From contig JBPOJA010000026.1 of NCBI GenBank assembly GCA_052034085.1, positions 4,053 through 68,052 of the forward strand: 64,000 bases of DNA. The letters are read 5' to 3'. Below are positions 23,658 through 33,029 of this stretch, piece after piece. Below the pieces are notes generated by a model. The model did no database searches. It had not been told where the DNA came from and saw nothing but the letters and a program-made list of their open reading frames with translations. The position numbers and the translations under genes are program-made. Within the stretch, counting starts at the first letter, position 1. Each line of letters begins with the position of its first letter. The stretch is from UBA1426 sp052034085. GTDB lineage: Bacteria > Bacillota > Clostridia > Peptostreptococcales > Anaerovoracaceae.

Positions 23658-25922
23658 TTGTCCCGAAATAAAAAACTTCTCAGTATTGCACTAATTCTTA
23701 TTCTGATTTTGGGTCTTCTGTCCGCCTGCGGCAAAGGGGGCGGCGATGAGAACGGCACCGAAGAGCCGGGAACTGAGACCACAATCTACACAAGTTTTCT
23801 CGAAGCAGTTGATGTAAATTTTGCATATGAAGTTGGGGTTGAGCTGGCGGAAAATCCCGAATACCACGATTCTCCCATGGGCACCAGGACCGCCGGCAGC
23901 GATGCGGAGCACAAGGCAGCTGATTATCTGGCCAACCTGATGGAATCCATTGGCCTGCAGGATGTGGAAAAAGTGGGAGTCAAAGTGGACAGATGGCAGT
24001 TTAACGGCGCCAGCCTGGTGCTCGAGAGCGATGGCGATGGTGCAGGTGGTGGCAACAGCGAAAAGAAAGAGATTCTCCTCCACTCATACGCTACCGAGGC
24101 AACTCCCAAAGAAGGCATTGATGCGGAAATCATCTATGTGGGCGAAGGCACTATGGCAGACTACGAGGGTCTTGATGTGAAAGGCAAAATCGTTCTATGC
24201 GATGTGAACCAGCGTGACAACTGGTGGGTTACTATGCCCATGCTGGAGGCCTGGCATCAGGGGGCGGCAGCTTTGCTAGCCGCTTCGACCGAAGGTTTTT
24301 CCGAAATCAGCGATGAGGCCTACAATGCCAATGACATCTGCGGACCCACAGGCATTCCTTGCGTCAGCATAACTCCCAAGGATTCCGCCTATCTCCAAAG
24401 CCTGATGGAAGAAGGTCCGGTCCGCGGCAATCTGAAAGTGGACAACATCGTTGAACCCGGAGGTACCTCTTACAACATTGTGGGCAAAATCCCCGGAAAA
24501 TCATCTGAGGAAATGGTAATCTTCGGCGCCCACTACGATATGTATTTTACCAGTTTTCAGGATGACTCAGTTGCTGTGGGCTCGGCACTGGCCATTGCAA
24601 AGGCCATGATAGATTCGGGCTACACTCCCGAGAGAGACATCGTTTTCTGCATTCACGGCTCCGAAGAATGGGGCGCCAGCAACTCCCAGTTTGACTGGAC
24701 CACCGGAGCCTGGCGCATGATCAACGAGGCGCACCCGGAATGGGCGGGAAAAACTCTGGCTTTCATCAATTTCGAGCTTCCTGCCTTTGAGTTTGATGAC
24801 TACACCATGGTTTATTCCGCACCGGAAATGTACACCATGATAGACCGTTTCGTAAATGAAGAACCTTCACCGGGGCCAGTTGACTGCTTCCCTGACGGGG
24901 TTCTCACCGACGGTTTTCAGACTTACACTTATTCCGACGACTTTTCATATTACGTAGCGGGGGTTCCTTCCACTGTGAACGGCTTTTTGCTGGATAAGGA
25001 TATGGAAGACGTTTTCCCCTTCTACCGGGAGATTTACCATTCCAATTTTGACACCAAGGAAACCTGCAACTTCAATGTGTTGCGCTTTACCGTGGAGTTT
25101 TATGGAGCTTTCGGCATTTACATAGACTCCACCCCTGCCCTGCAGCTGGATTACACGGCTCACTATGACAGACTGATGGATGCCATAGACGAGGAAACGG
25201 CTCTAGCTTACGGTGTGGATTATGACGGCTATATTGCAGCTGCCAAGGCTTACAAGGAAGCGGCAGAGGATGCTTTCGGAGCTGTTGATGCCCTGAACAA
25301 GGCGTATTTTGCTTTGCTCAGCAATGGCAACGGTACTGGGGCAGGTTCGGGAAATGGGGAGACCGCGGACAATTCAGGCGATCTTGAGAGCGATCTGGAA
25401 AGCATATGGGCCGCCGCCCGCGATATGAACAAGAAAAACCTGGCCCTCTTTAAGCTTACCCAGGACAAGATTCTGGGCCTCATGTACGAACGGCCAATAG
25501 TTCCCCACGAGGCGGCCCAGGAAAACCTCATGCTTATGCAGGAAATCATTGCTTTGCTGAAAGATGGCGATGTGCAGACTGCGGTGGATGAGTATGCCTG
25601 GCAGATTAATAATGTGGAAGAATGGTATGCCATGTATTTCAGCCCAGAAGTAACCAAAATAGGCTACGATATGTTCTACAGCCCCGACAACAAGCACAAT
25701 CTCTTCTGGGGCTCCGGCAAGGAATATCTGCCGGCTGAAGTTGAGGAAGCCACCCGCAGTTTAGTGGCCAGATACGATGAGCAAGGCGGAAAATTCGCGA
25801 AGGAAATTGCTGTGTATGAGGCCTCCATCGAAGCCCAAAAGATTGAATACAAGAAAAGGGTCAGCCAGGAAATAGCGGACCTGTACACTCTGACCCAGGC
25901 CCTGAAAGGAATTACATATTAG
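23658..25922 (+). CDS. M28 family zinc metallopeptidase lipoprotein
   Basis: 754 residues from a TTG start with AAAGGAAG nine bases upstream. Lipoprotein signal with LLSAC, Cys24, then a Gly/Glu-rich linker, so it is anchored outside the membrane. A PA-type insert (about 170-270) precedes the peptidase core: FGAHYDMY and the following DDS, HGSEEWG, the later Asp of TYSDDF and His of YHSNFDT match the two-zinc M28 site (HxD, D, EE, D, H). About 230 C-terminal residues are helical, like the dimerisation tail of glutamate carboxypeptidases. It probably trims peptides for amino-acid fermentation. Confidence 0.88.
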   Translation: MSRNKKLLSIALILILILGLLSACGKGGGDENGTEEPGTETTIYTSFLEAVDVNFAYEVGVELAENPEYHDSPMGTRTAGSDAEHKAADYLANLMESIGLQDVEKVGVKVDRWQFNGASLVLESDGDGAGGGNSEKKEILLHSYATEATPKEGIDAEIIYVGEGTMADYEGLDVKGKIVLCDVNQRDNWWVTMPMLEAWHQGAAALLAASTEGFSEISDEAYNANDICGPTGIPCVSITPKDSAYLQSLMEEGPVRGNLKVDNIVEPGGTSYNIVGKIPGKSSEEMVIFGAHYDMYFTSFQDDSVAVGSALAIAKAMIDSGYTPERDIVFCIHGSEEWGASNSQFDWTTGAWRMINEAHPEWAGKTLAFINFELPAFEFDDYTMVYSAPEMYTMIDRFVNEEPSPGPVDCFPDGVLTDGFQTYTYSDDFSYYVAGVPSTVNGFLLDKDMEDVFPFYREIYHSNFDTKETCNFNVLRFTVEFYGAFGIYIDSTPALQLDYTAHYDRLMDAIDEETALAYGVDYDGYIAAAKAYKEAAEDAFGAVDALNKAYFALLSNGNGTGAGSGNGETADNSGDLESDLESIWAAARDMNKKNLALFKLTQDKILGLMYERPIVPHEAAQENLMLMQEIIALLKDGDVQTAVDEYAWQINNVEEWYAMYFSPEVTKIGYDMFYSPDNKHNLFWGSGKEYLPAEVEEATRSLVARYDEQGGKFAKEIAVYEASIEAQKIEYKKRVSQEIADLYTLTQALKGITY

Positions 25923-25963
25923 AGTTTAAGCAAAGTGCTGCATTAAGAGCTTCTGGAAATGTT

Positions 25964-26005
25964 ACAACCGGGCCGGTCCTAAAAGGCGGCCCGGTTGTTT
26001 CTTTT
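25964..26005 (+). terminator. rho-independent terminator of the M28 peptidase gene
   Basis: Perfect 11-bp stem CAACCGGGCCG (25965-25975) with CGGCCCGGTTG (25987-25997), followed by TTTCTTTT. It lies 43 bp after the stop. Confidence 0.9.
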
Positions 26006-26024
26006 ATCGGTTATCGGTGGATTT

Positions 26025-26205
26025 TGAGTTAAAACAGGAGAAGTGCTAGGCGCGAAAGTGGATATGAGGCTGGCAGTGAGCGAAAACACGAGAAGTGCTA
26101 GGAAAAATTGGGGATAAACCCTGAAATCCCTAGCACTTCACATTTTTTTGCACATTTCAGCCTGGATTTCTTATTTCGGGCTAGCACTTCTCCTGTTTTT
26201 GCACC
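26025..26205. repeat. repeat family R1, copy 2
   Basis: Forward motifs at 26025 and 26077, reverse motifs starting from 26154 and 26205 (offsets 52, 77, 51 bp), all around GAGAAGTGCTAGG or its complement. It fills the space between the convergent peptidase and threonine aldolase genes. Confidence 0.85.
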
Positions 26206-26261
26206 CACAAACAGCTCTATCTTGTGTTTCCAATCAGTTGTCTCTGCTTCGCAGCATCAGG

Positions 26262-27305
26262 CTAGTTGTTTTTGGCCAGAAACTCCTTCATTTTGACTAT
26301 CATGAAGTCAATGTCTTCGCGGCTCACATTGGCGTTAGTCACAAAACGCCACTCTCCCAGCTCTTTTCCGTTAACTTTAATGCCGTTGTTAAATAAATAT
26401 TTAACTAAAGCATCTTCTTCGGTCTTTGACATATCAGGTTCGGTCTGGAAAAAGACCATATTGATGTCCCGGCGGTCTTCCATGACTTTGATGCCGGGGA
26501 GTTTGGAGAGCTGGTCGGCCATGTAGGCTGCATTTTCGTGGTCTATATTAAGCCTCTTGGTCATTTGCTCAAGTGCAATGATGCCGGCGGCGCCCAGGAT
26601 ACCGGCCTGCCTCATGCCGCCGCCCATAAGCTTTCTGCCGCGTTTGGCCTTATCGATGAATTCTTTGCTGCCGACTACCATGGAACCAACCGGCGCTGAC
26701 AATCCTTTGGACAGACAGAACATTACCGAATCGGCGCAGGCGGCGATTTCTTTAACATCAATGCCCAGAGCAACTGCCGCATTGAAAATCCGGGCGCCGT
26801 CCATGTGAACGGGTATGCCGTATTTTTCGCCTATTGCTTTGATAGCCTTCAGGTTTTCCAGAGGCACCGCAACTCCTGAACCGTGAGCGTTTTCCACGCA
26901 AATCAGCCCGGTCCTGGGATAATGGATATCGTCCGGATCCCTGATGGCGCCTTCCACTTCGGAGGGGTCAAAGGTGCCGTATTTGGTATCCAGCGTCCAG
27001 AGCTGCACGCCTGCTATAACGGCGGCACCTCCTGCCTCATGAATCAGTATGTGACTTTCTTTGCCCAGAATTATTTCGTCGCCCCTGTTGGTGTGTGCGA
27101 GAATGCAGAGCTGATTGCCGAAAGTTCCGCTGGGCACGAAGAGTGCGGCTTCTTTTCCAAGCATTTCCGCAGCCAGAGCCTGGAGTCTGTTCATGGTGGG
27201 GTCATCATCGTAGACGTCATCTCCTACTTGAGCCTCTGCCATGGCTTTTCTCATTTCTGCCGTGGGCATGGTTACTGTGTCGCTTCTCAAATCGATGTAC
27301 TTCAT
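26262..27305 (-). CDS. ltaE: low-specificity L-threonine aldolase
   Basis: 347 residues, usual length. IDLRSDTVTMPT starts the protein, DDVYDDDPTMNRLQ follows, and the PLP lysine is in MFCLSKGLSAPVGSM. It splits threonine (or allo-threonine) to glycine and acetaldehyde. GGGAGACG precedes the ATG. The region upstream carries a 30-bp tandem repeat. Monocistronic as far as visible. Confidence 0.94.
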   Translation of the reverse strand: MKYIDLRSDTVTMPTAEMRKAMAEAQVGDDVYDDDPTMNRLQALAAEMLGKEAALFVPSGTFGNQLCILAHTNRGDEIILGKESHILIHEAGGAAVIAGVQLWTLDTKYGTFDPSEVEGAIRDPDDIHYPRTGLICVENAHGSGVAVPLENLKAIKAIGEKYGIPVHMDGARIFNAAVALGIDVKEIAACADSVMFCLSKGLSAPVGSMVVGSKEFIDKAKRGRKLMGGGMRQAGILGAAGIIALEQMTKRLNIDHENAAYMADQLSKLPGIKVMEDRRDINMVFFQTEPDMSKTEEDALVKYLFNNGIKVNGKELGEWRFVTNANVSREDIDFMIVKMKEFLAKNN

Positions 27306-27330
27306 TTTTCGTCTCCCTTTGCAATTTTTG

Positions 27331-27415
27331 GCTTACCGGCACGGAGCCGGGATGTCTTTTTACAGCCGGCACGGAGCCGGGATGTCTTTTTACAGCCGGC
27401 ACGGGGCCGGGACAT
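27331..27415. repeat. tandem 30-bp repeat upstream of ltaE
   Basis: CCGGCACGGAGCCGGGATGT recurs at about 27336, 27366 and (variant) 27396, period exactly 30 bp. It lies in what would be the ltaE promoter region. Confidence 0.85.
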
Positions 27416-27423
27416 CTGAAATT

Positions 27424-27455
27424 AAATGGCTGTGATGATAATATCACAGCCATTT
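27424..27455 (-). terminator. hairpin after the 301-residue protein gene
   Basis: Perfect 13-bp inverted repeat AAATGGCTGTGAT (27424-27436) with ATCACAGCCATTT (27443-27455), six-base loop. On the minus strand it is followed by AATTTC, so it is a plausible terminator of the operon ending at 27542. Confidence 0.6.
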
Positions 27456-27497
27456 TCACGTTTCAATCGATGTCGCTGAAATCGGACCTTTACCTCA

Positions 27498-27570
27498 GGA
27501 CATCTTTGTGCTCAGGTACTAATCTCCGGGCATCTTTGTACTCAGGCCTTAATCTCCGGGCATCTGAGAT
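27498..27570 (-). repeat. 30-bp tandem repeat overlapping the end of the gene at 27542
   Basis: CATCTTTGT/CATCTGAGA cores at 27501, 27531 and 27561, each followed by CTCAGG and TAATCTCCGGG, period 30 bp. The stop codon of the neighbouring gene (27542-27544) lies inside the middle unit, so its last residues are encoded by the repeat. Confidence 0.8.
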
Positions 27571-28447
27571 AGTGCTCTACAATGCTCAGCAGCTGTTCTC
27601 CGCTTAAGGCCAGCAGATTAATTTCTTCGTCGCCCATCGAAAGGTAAATTATATCTCTCAGGCCGGCAACAAAAGCAAGTCCGGTGTCAAATGTAACTTC
27701 TCCCTCTTCATCCAGGGAAAACAGTTCAAGCACCACCATGGCTTTGGGTACAAGCATACTTCTTGCCATTTCTGCCAATTCATCATTAAGTCTGTAATCT
27801 CCTTCAACCAGGCCCTTTTCTTTCAGGGATTCAAGAAGTTTCTTCACGTCTGCTTTTTCCGGCGGTTCATAGCCATAGCTTTCGATCAGTATCTTTGTCA
27901 TACTGTTGCCTTTAGAGTCAAACAAGGCATCCGCCACGGCTTTTTCATCGTATGTGTCATGCAGTTCCGCTGCACCGCCCTGATAAAGAAGATTATTTTT
28001 TCTGTATGCGTCAACCAGCGCAAACAACACAAGCATCTCTTTTGAAGCTGCTTCAACTTCGATATCCGCAATCTTCATTTTTCCCATGCCCACAAATTCC
28101 GACAGGTAAATCATCATCATGTCAAATTCCAGCAACAGCTTGAATGACAGGTCTCCCATATCGTTGTCAATCTGGACATATTTTTCGCCCATCCGGTAAA
28201 CATATTTTTCAACGATCACCTTATCGTCCTGAATTGCCAGTCTTGCCGCACCGGTTCCTTTGGCCACCACTTCAAAGACCTCCGCGGCAGCGGCATCGAG
28301 GGCTCCGTTTTTCAAAATGCCTTTGCTTTCAAGACTCTTCGCCTCGGAACCGTCCATTGGTGCCTCCAGTGTCGTAAAGAGGCTAATCGGGGACTTTTCT
28401 TCCAACAGTTCTGCCACATAGGCCACTTCATTTATACTAAGTTTCAT
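27542..28447 (-). CDS. protein of unknown function, 301 residues
   Basis: Soluble, acidic, no signal peptide or membrane segment. The N-terminal part (MKLSINEVAYVAELLEEKSP) and the segment KADVKKLLESLKEKGLVEGDYRLNDELAEMARSML resemble winged-helix-like modules, and the middle (ARLAIQDDKVIVEKYVYRMGEKYVQID) is a small beta region. Similar modular proteins occur beside secretion or envelope operons in clostridia, but I do not recognise a family. Its stop lies in a tandem repeat. It follows the 1037-residue exported protein gene by 22 bp and is probably the last gene of that operon. Confidence 0.7.
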   Translation of the reverse strand: MKLSINEVAYVAELLEEKSPISLFTTLEAPMDGSEAKSLESKGILKNGALDAAAAEVFEVVAKGTGAARLAIQDDKVIVEKYVYRMGEKYVQIDNDMGDLSFKLLLEFDMMMIYLSEFVGMGKMKIADIEVEAASKEMLVLFALVDAYRKNNLLYQGGAAELHDTYDEKAVADALFDSKGNSMTKILIESYGYEPPEKADVKKLLESLKEKGLVEGDYRLNDELAEMARSMLVPKAMVVLELFSLDEEGEVTFDTGLAFVAGLRDIIYLSMGDEEINLLALSGEQLLSIVEHYLRCPEIKA

Positions 28448-28469
28448 CTCATCAGCTCCTTTACAATCA

Positions 28470-31400
28470 CTATATTAATTTTCGCACTCCGGCGGCAGTT
28501 GCCTTGCCCAGGGGTTTGCTCACATATGGTTTAACTACGAAAGAATCTGTTACATTCTTTCCGAGCTTGGCTCCGAAAACTTTTGTAATGGGGCCTGCCG
28601 CGCTTTTGATGAAGCCCGCTCCATCTCCCTCTGTTAATGGGAACTTGGGAAGAGTGGTCCCGGGAGCCGGCTTGGCCAGCTTATCACTGACATGAAGCAT
28701 AGCTCCTTTTATCGAGCCTTCCACAAAGCCTTGTGCGGCACCTTCTGCTCCCTTATCAATATAACCAGCTACGGTTTCACCTGTAACTACTGTGGCAAAT
28801 TTGCCAGCCGCCCCGGGGACATAACCCCTTGCTGCAGCGGCTGCGCCCTTCACCGCGCCTTTCTTTAAACTCTTGACGGACCAGTCGCCGGATGCGCCTT
28901 CATAAGCCACATTTCTGACAAATTTGTAGCCTGCGTTGATTCCTTTCCCAACGGGTCCGGTTACCTTTCCCAGAGCATCCATTGAGGCATCGGCAGCATT
29001 CATAACTAGCGTGGCTCCGCCTTCTGCCCATGCTCCTACTCTATCCACGTGCATCCATCTTTCATATGACTGTTTGTTGAATGCATCATTTATACCTATT
29101 ATTGCTTCCAGATCAGCCCTCGAAGAGACGTTATATTTCTTGAACAATTGACGGTACAGTTCATCTTTTTTGCGCTGTTGATCAATTTTCATTTCAGTTT
29201 CCCACACAAGGTAATCCTGAAGCGTCTCGCCTTTTACATTTTTCTCCCATTCTCTTTCTATGAATTCCCTGTCTTTTTCAAGATTGGGTTTTACAACTTT
29301 CTCATAGGCTTCCATATCTAAGACACCGCCGGTTTCCGGATTGACATATTCGCCCGTTGCAGGGTCACGAACATATCTGGATATCCTGCCGGTATGGTCA
29401 GTTACCAGTTCAAGCTCATCCGGACCTTCGGGCATGCCTGTTCCCGGTGTGCCGGGTGTTTGGCCTGCATCCGGCCCTGCGGCCGCGGTTGCCGCAACAC
29501 CGCTGTCAGGGGCACCGGTCTCGTAACCGCCTTCGGTTGTACCGGCTTCATGGCCGGCTTCGTAGCCGCCTTCATAGCTGTCGGTGGAAGTGCCGCCATC
29601 ATATCCCGAATCGCCGCCGTCGTAGCCGCCGTCTTCGTCATATCCGCCGAAGACACCTCCCGACTCTCCTCCGGAAGCGCCGCCGGTCGCAGCGGCTATT
29701 TCGTTGTCACCTACTGAAACAGGATCGTTGGGATCGCCACCTGAGGCCCCCAGGGCTTCTGCAAGAATTGCCCAGGCCTCTGACTCTCTTTCAGAAATGA
29801 GCCTGCCCGAAGGTTTGGGTTTGGGCATTTCTTTAGGCTTAAGCGCATTCGAAATAGCTGTGGCAAGAAGGCCTACCAAGGGCGGGAAAAGCATTCCAGC
29901 CGCAGCTTCAAAGGGACTGTCGGGGCCCGGAATATTTCCGGCTCCATATGCCGCTCCTATGGCAGCAATTACATAGGAAGGAAGTTCATCCTTTACCTTG
30001 TAGCCTTTGCCGTTGAGATTGTATGTGTTGCTGTCAGCGCCTTTGTTCTTTGATGGCATTCTGTCGTAGTAACCGTTGCCGCCGACAGTCACTGAAATTA
30101 CCCCGTTGATTGCTTTTTCGAAACGAATTTCGCCGTTGGCTGAAATCGCCGCTTTGTATGGCAGTCCGGTCAGGTCTGCCGCAAATTCCAGTTTGGCAAC
30201 CGCATAATCCACTCCTCTTTCCAGCACGGGGCAGTTTTGCGAGAACGGCATGCCTTCGTACTTGCCAATGATTTCAATGAATTCGCCTTTATCAATGACC
30301 GCCAGCACCTGATCATAGAGTTCTTTAGACTTCTCGGGTGGATCCACATCCCCCATGAGAGTTCTTATCTTATACAGAAATATGTTCATATTGTAAGTGC
30401 CGGTGAAAACCGTAAATTCTTCCGGTGCGGGTGAAACACTGACCGAAAACACCGGATCCCCGTCTTCGTCAAAATCCAATGCCCATTTATCATCGATGTC
30501 TAAGTAATACACTCCCGGAGGCAGTATAATGTCCGGCATAACCATCCAGAAAGTATTTGGCGCATTTCCGGGGCCGTAGCCCTGGGACTGGAATGCGGCC
30601 ACCATCTCGTCTTCATCATTATAGATATATATGATGCCCGGCATGGCGCCTTCGCCGTTGTTCCAGGTGCTAAGAATTATTTCATCGATTATATAGCTTT
30701 CATCCAGTTCGAAAGCGGGGGCTTTATATGGTATTTCGACACCCATCCAGGTCGGTTCCTCCACCAGATCGGAGAGTACCCTATCCCAGAATTCATCGCT
30801 GAGTTCCTGGTTGCCGATTACTTCCGGTTCTTCTTCACCTAGCCACTTTACCAGTTTTTCTTTATATTTTTCATAGGCCTTGAAATCCATGCCTTTGACG
30901 AAATAACCCTCTGCCGGCCAGGCACCACCCGCCAGCTGAATCATGTATCTGCCTTTGGGCAACACTATGGCATCTTCCGGATAATAGTAAACTATGGTAT
31001 CGCCCTTCTGGCCTTCAAGCCTCTCGCCGTAATGTGGAGTATAATCCTCGATGCCTTCGGTATTTTCCAGGTCTCCTATTAGCTCATCCTGTTCTTCGTC
31101 CGGTTCTCCATCCGGCATACCTCCCGTGTCATCGTAACCCGGAGGAGGCGGCGATGAAGGTGGCTGAACTTCTTTTAAGGTACCCACATAGGCTATTTCT
31201 CCCGAAAAGCCCTGATAGACATTGCCCTGATCCGAAACCAGAGCCATATACATAGGTTCAAGCAGAAGCCCCGGGAATGGAATATAGATGCCAGTCAGCA
31301 CTGTGGTTTCCTTCACATCAAAGGTGAAGAATGCTTCGGTGCTGGGCTTGTTAAAATTGCCTCTGAAACCCACTACCAGGGTGTTTGCTCCTTCGTAGGT

Positions 31401-31583
31401 GAACTGAGAGGTGTACCAGCTGCCCTTTTGAACGATTGCTTTTTCGTAAGGTCTTTCGGGCGGTGCACCCTGGCCTGCCGCATAGCTTGAAAAAGGCATA
31501 AATGTCATGACCAGCAGATAGGCCAGCAATATTATGCTTAGCATCCGTCTCATTGTGCTATTTTTAATTGGTCTCCTGATCAT
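28470..31583 (-). CDS. large exported protein of unknown function, 1037 residues
   Basis: An N-terminal signal peptide (STMRRMLSIILLAYLLVMTFMPF, cleavage probably after SSYA near residue 35). Then beta-rich regions to about 560 separated by an acidic Pro-rich linker near 145-185, a short hydrophobic stretch (FEAAAGMLFPPLVGLLATAI, about 585-605), a Gly/Asp/Tyr low-complexity linker (about 650-740), a charged helical part (EFIEREWEKNVKGETLQDYL) and a Gly/Ala-rich C-terminus (about 880-1037) with amphipathic character. I do not recognise a family; the modular plan resembles secreted effectors or surface proteins. The start overlaps the stop of the upstream gene by four bases. Confidence 0.75.
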   Translation of the reverse strand: MIRRPIKNSTMRRMLSIILLAYLLVMTFMPFSSYAAGQGAPPERPYEKAIVQKGSWYTSQFTYEGANTLVVGFRGNFNKPSTEAFFTFDVKETTVLTGIYIPFPGLLLEPMYMALVSDQGNVYQGFSGEIAYVGTLKEVQPPSSPPPPGYDDTGGMPDGEPDEEQDELIGDLENTEGIEDYTPHYGERLEGQKGDTIVYYYPEDAIVLPKGRYMIQLAGGAWPAEGYFVKGMDFKAYEKYKEKLVKWLGEEEPEVIGNQELSDEFWDRVLSDLVEEPTWMGVEIPYKAPAFELDESYIIDEIILSTWNNGEGAMPGIIYIYNDEDEMVAAFQSQGYGPGNAPNTFWMVMPDIILPPGVYYLDIDDKWALDFDEDGDPVFSVSVSPAPEEFTVFTGTYNMNIFLYKIRTLMGDVDPPEKSKELYDQVLAVIDKGEFIEIIGKYEGMPFSQNCPVLERGVDYAVAKLEFAADLTGLPYKAAISANGEIRFEKAINGVISVTVGGNGYYDRMPSKNKGADSNTYNLNGKGYKVKDELPSYVIAAIGAAYGAGNIPGPDSPFEAAAGMLFPPLVGLLATAISNALKPKEMPKPKPSGRLISERESEAWAILAEALGASGGDPNDPVSVGDNEIAAATGGASGGESGGVFGGYDEDGGYDGGDSGYDGGTSTDSYEGGYEAGHEAGTTEGGYETGAPDSGVAATAAAGPDAGQTPGTPGTGMPEGPDELELVTDHTGRISRYVRDPATGEYVNPETGGVLDMEAYEKVVKPNLEKDREFIEREWEKNVKGETLQDYLVWETEMKIDQQRKKDELYRQLFKKYNVSSRADLEAIIGINDAFNKQSYERWMHVDRVGAWAEGGATLVMNAADASMDALGKVTGPVGKGINAGYKFVRNVAYEGASGDWSVKSLKKGAVKGAAAAARGYVPGAAGKFATVVTGETVAGYIDKGAEGAAQGFVEGSIKGAMLHVSDKLAKPAPGTTLPKFPLTEGDGAGFIKSAAGPITKVFGAKLGKNVTDSFVVKPYVSKPLGKATAAGVRKLI

Positions 31584-32125
31584 AGTATGCCACCCCCTAT
31601 CAGGGAACGTAACAGCTCATAACCGCCTTCAATAAATGAAGGAATTCTGTACATGTATCCAAAAGACAGGGTCCAGGCCGCAGAAAACAGGAAGGACATA
31701 ACTGCCGCCCCTATGGTGTTTTTAAAAGCGGGCTTTTCTGATAGCTTGTTCATTTCGATGGCTGAAGCTGTTCCCACCGCCATAATTCCTGCCGTAATGA
31801 AAGGCACGCTCATGGACCAGCGCAACCCGAACACCGCAATGAGCAGCATGATTGCGAACGGGGTCAGGAAGAGCATGCCGTTATCAATGGCATATTTCAT
31901 TGCCGCTTTGCCATGCTCTTTTTTTATTTTCCCGTTGAAGGCGCTGAGTATTGCCTTAAGAAAAATCCTGAAGACCATGCCGAAAATCAGACCCACAACG
32001 GCTCCAACTATTAGATGAAAGAGGTTTAATGGATTCATGGGATCTGCAAAGGCCCCTATTCCAAGGGCTATAAACGAAAGCCTTCTGACCAGTGTTCTGG
32101 CTCCCTTGCCTTTTTTGAAGTCCAT
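31580..32125 (-). CDS. integral membrane protein of unknown function, 181 residues
   Basis: Five or so hydrophobic segments (LFHLIVGAVVGLIFGMVFRIF, MLFLTPFAIMLLIAVFGL, PFITAGIMAVGTA, TIGAAVMSFLFSAAWTLSF). No enzyme motif. Stop overlaps the start of the 1037-residue gene (ATGA, 31580-31583) and its own start is 12 bp after the Yip1-like gene, so these three genes are translationally coupled and their products likely act together. Confidence 0.75.
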   Translation of the reverse strand: MDFKKGKGARTLVRRLSFIALGIGAFADPMNPLNLFHLIVGAVVGLIFGMVFRIFLKAILSAFNGKIKKEHGKAAMKYAIDNGMLFLTPFAIMLLIAVFGLRWSMSVPFITAGIMAVGTASAIEMNKLSEKPAFKNTIGAAVMSFLFSAAWTLSFGYMYRIPSFIEGGYELLRSLIGGGIL

Positions 32126-32137
32126 ATGCCCACCCCC

Positions 32138-32689
32138 TTAAAGATTCCCAAAGACAGACCAGGAGATGAGCACAAGGGCTCCCACCAGGCTGGCTATGGG
32201 GACACTGAGAGCATTTTTCCCGCCGGTTAGTTCCCGTATCGTAAACATCATGGGGCCTATTGCCCAGAGAACTCCGGTTACGCCAAAGGCAATGGAAGTT
32301 TTCCAGCCTAGGGCAAGTGAAAAAATAATTCCTAAAATTCCGTAAATCAAGGCGCCGCTGTAGCTTAAACAAAAAGCGGATACCGCCTCAAGAATGCTCT
32401 TGTCCGTTTTCGCGGCTTTTAATATGACCCAAACTACCACTCCAAGAATAGGAATGACAACCAGTCCGTAGGCCAGCCCTGTTCCGGCTGAAAAAATCAC
32501 AAAACCCGTGCCTTTCTGGCCCGTTTTGTAAAGATCCATGCCGGTTTGCAGGAAGAACAGCCCAAAGGCCACGGCGGAAACCGCCGCAGATAAGTACCAT
32601 TTGTTGGCAAAGGCATCTTTGATTGCACCCGAAGGATTAATCATCATGCCAAAAATGGTTCTGACCAGGGATCGTTTCTCCTGTTCCAT
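32138..32689 (-). CDS. Yip1-like integral membrane protein, 183 residues
   Basis: Starts with a short cytoplasmic head (RTIFGMMINPSGAIKDAFAN) typical of bacterial Yip1-domain proteins, followed by five hydrophobic segments. AGGTG lies five bases before the ATG. It is the first gene of a four-gene operon (32689 down to 27542) read from the promoter at 32803-32831. Bacterial Yip1 proteins have no settled function. Confidence 0.65.
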   Translation of the reverse strand: MEQEKRSLVRTIFGMMINPSGAIKDAFANKWYLSAAVSAVAFGLFFLQTGMDLYKTGQKGTGFVIFSAGTGLAYGLVVIPILGVVVWVILKAAKTDKSILEAVSAFCLSYSGALIYGILGIIFSLALGWKTSIAFGVTGVLWAIGPMMFTIRELTGGKNALSVPIASLVGALVLISWSVFGNL

Positions 32690-32802
32690 TTCACACCTGC
32701 CTTTCTCAATTGTTAATTAAAAGATTTCGGGTTTTTGACTGTAAGTCTTTCGCTGATTTTTCGGCCTCACCCCTCAGTCTGAATAGTCTGATATTTATAG
32801 AA

Positions 32803-32831
32803 ATTATAACAATTTTAGGTGCATGTGTAAA
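32803..32831 (-). promoter_or_regulatory. promoter of the Yip1/1037-residue protein operon
   Basis: Minus-strand TTTACA (32826-32831), 17-bp spacer, TATAAT (32803-32808), about 115 bases before the ATG at 32689. The long leader shows no recognised riboswitch. Confidence 0.7.
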
Positions 32832-32863
32832 TAAGAAAGTAGCGACTGTATGACGGTGGTATG

Positions 32864-33012
32864 TATGACAGGGATGACAGTGGTGACAGTGGGACAGACC
32901 TTTTGACATGACAGACATGTATGACAGTGGGACAGACCTTTTGTCATATGACAGTGGGACAGACCTTTTGACATATGTCAAAAGGTCTGTCCCACTGTCA
33001 TCATTTTGTCAT
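32864..33012. repeat. repeat family R2, copy 1 (variant with extra half units)
   Basis: Several direct half units of TGACAGTGGGACAGACC with TTTTGACA, then a full palindrome at 32948-33001 ending CTGTCCCACTGTCA. It differs from the other copies by CAGACC instead of CAGCCC and GTGGG instead of GGGGG. It lies between an operon promoter and the GNAT gene stop. Confidence 0.85.
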
Positions 33013-33029
33013 CTGTCTCATTGTCTTCT

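Noticed and set aside
27331..27570. 30-bp repeats as CRISPR repeats
   Set aside because: Repeats abut each other without spacers; one array overlaps a coding sequence.
29341..29800. Plus-strand open frames opposite the 1037-residue protein
   Set aside because: They arise from the low-complexity Gly/Asp/Tyr coding strand and have biased, repetitive composition without ribosome sites.
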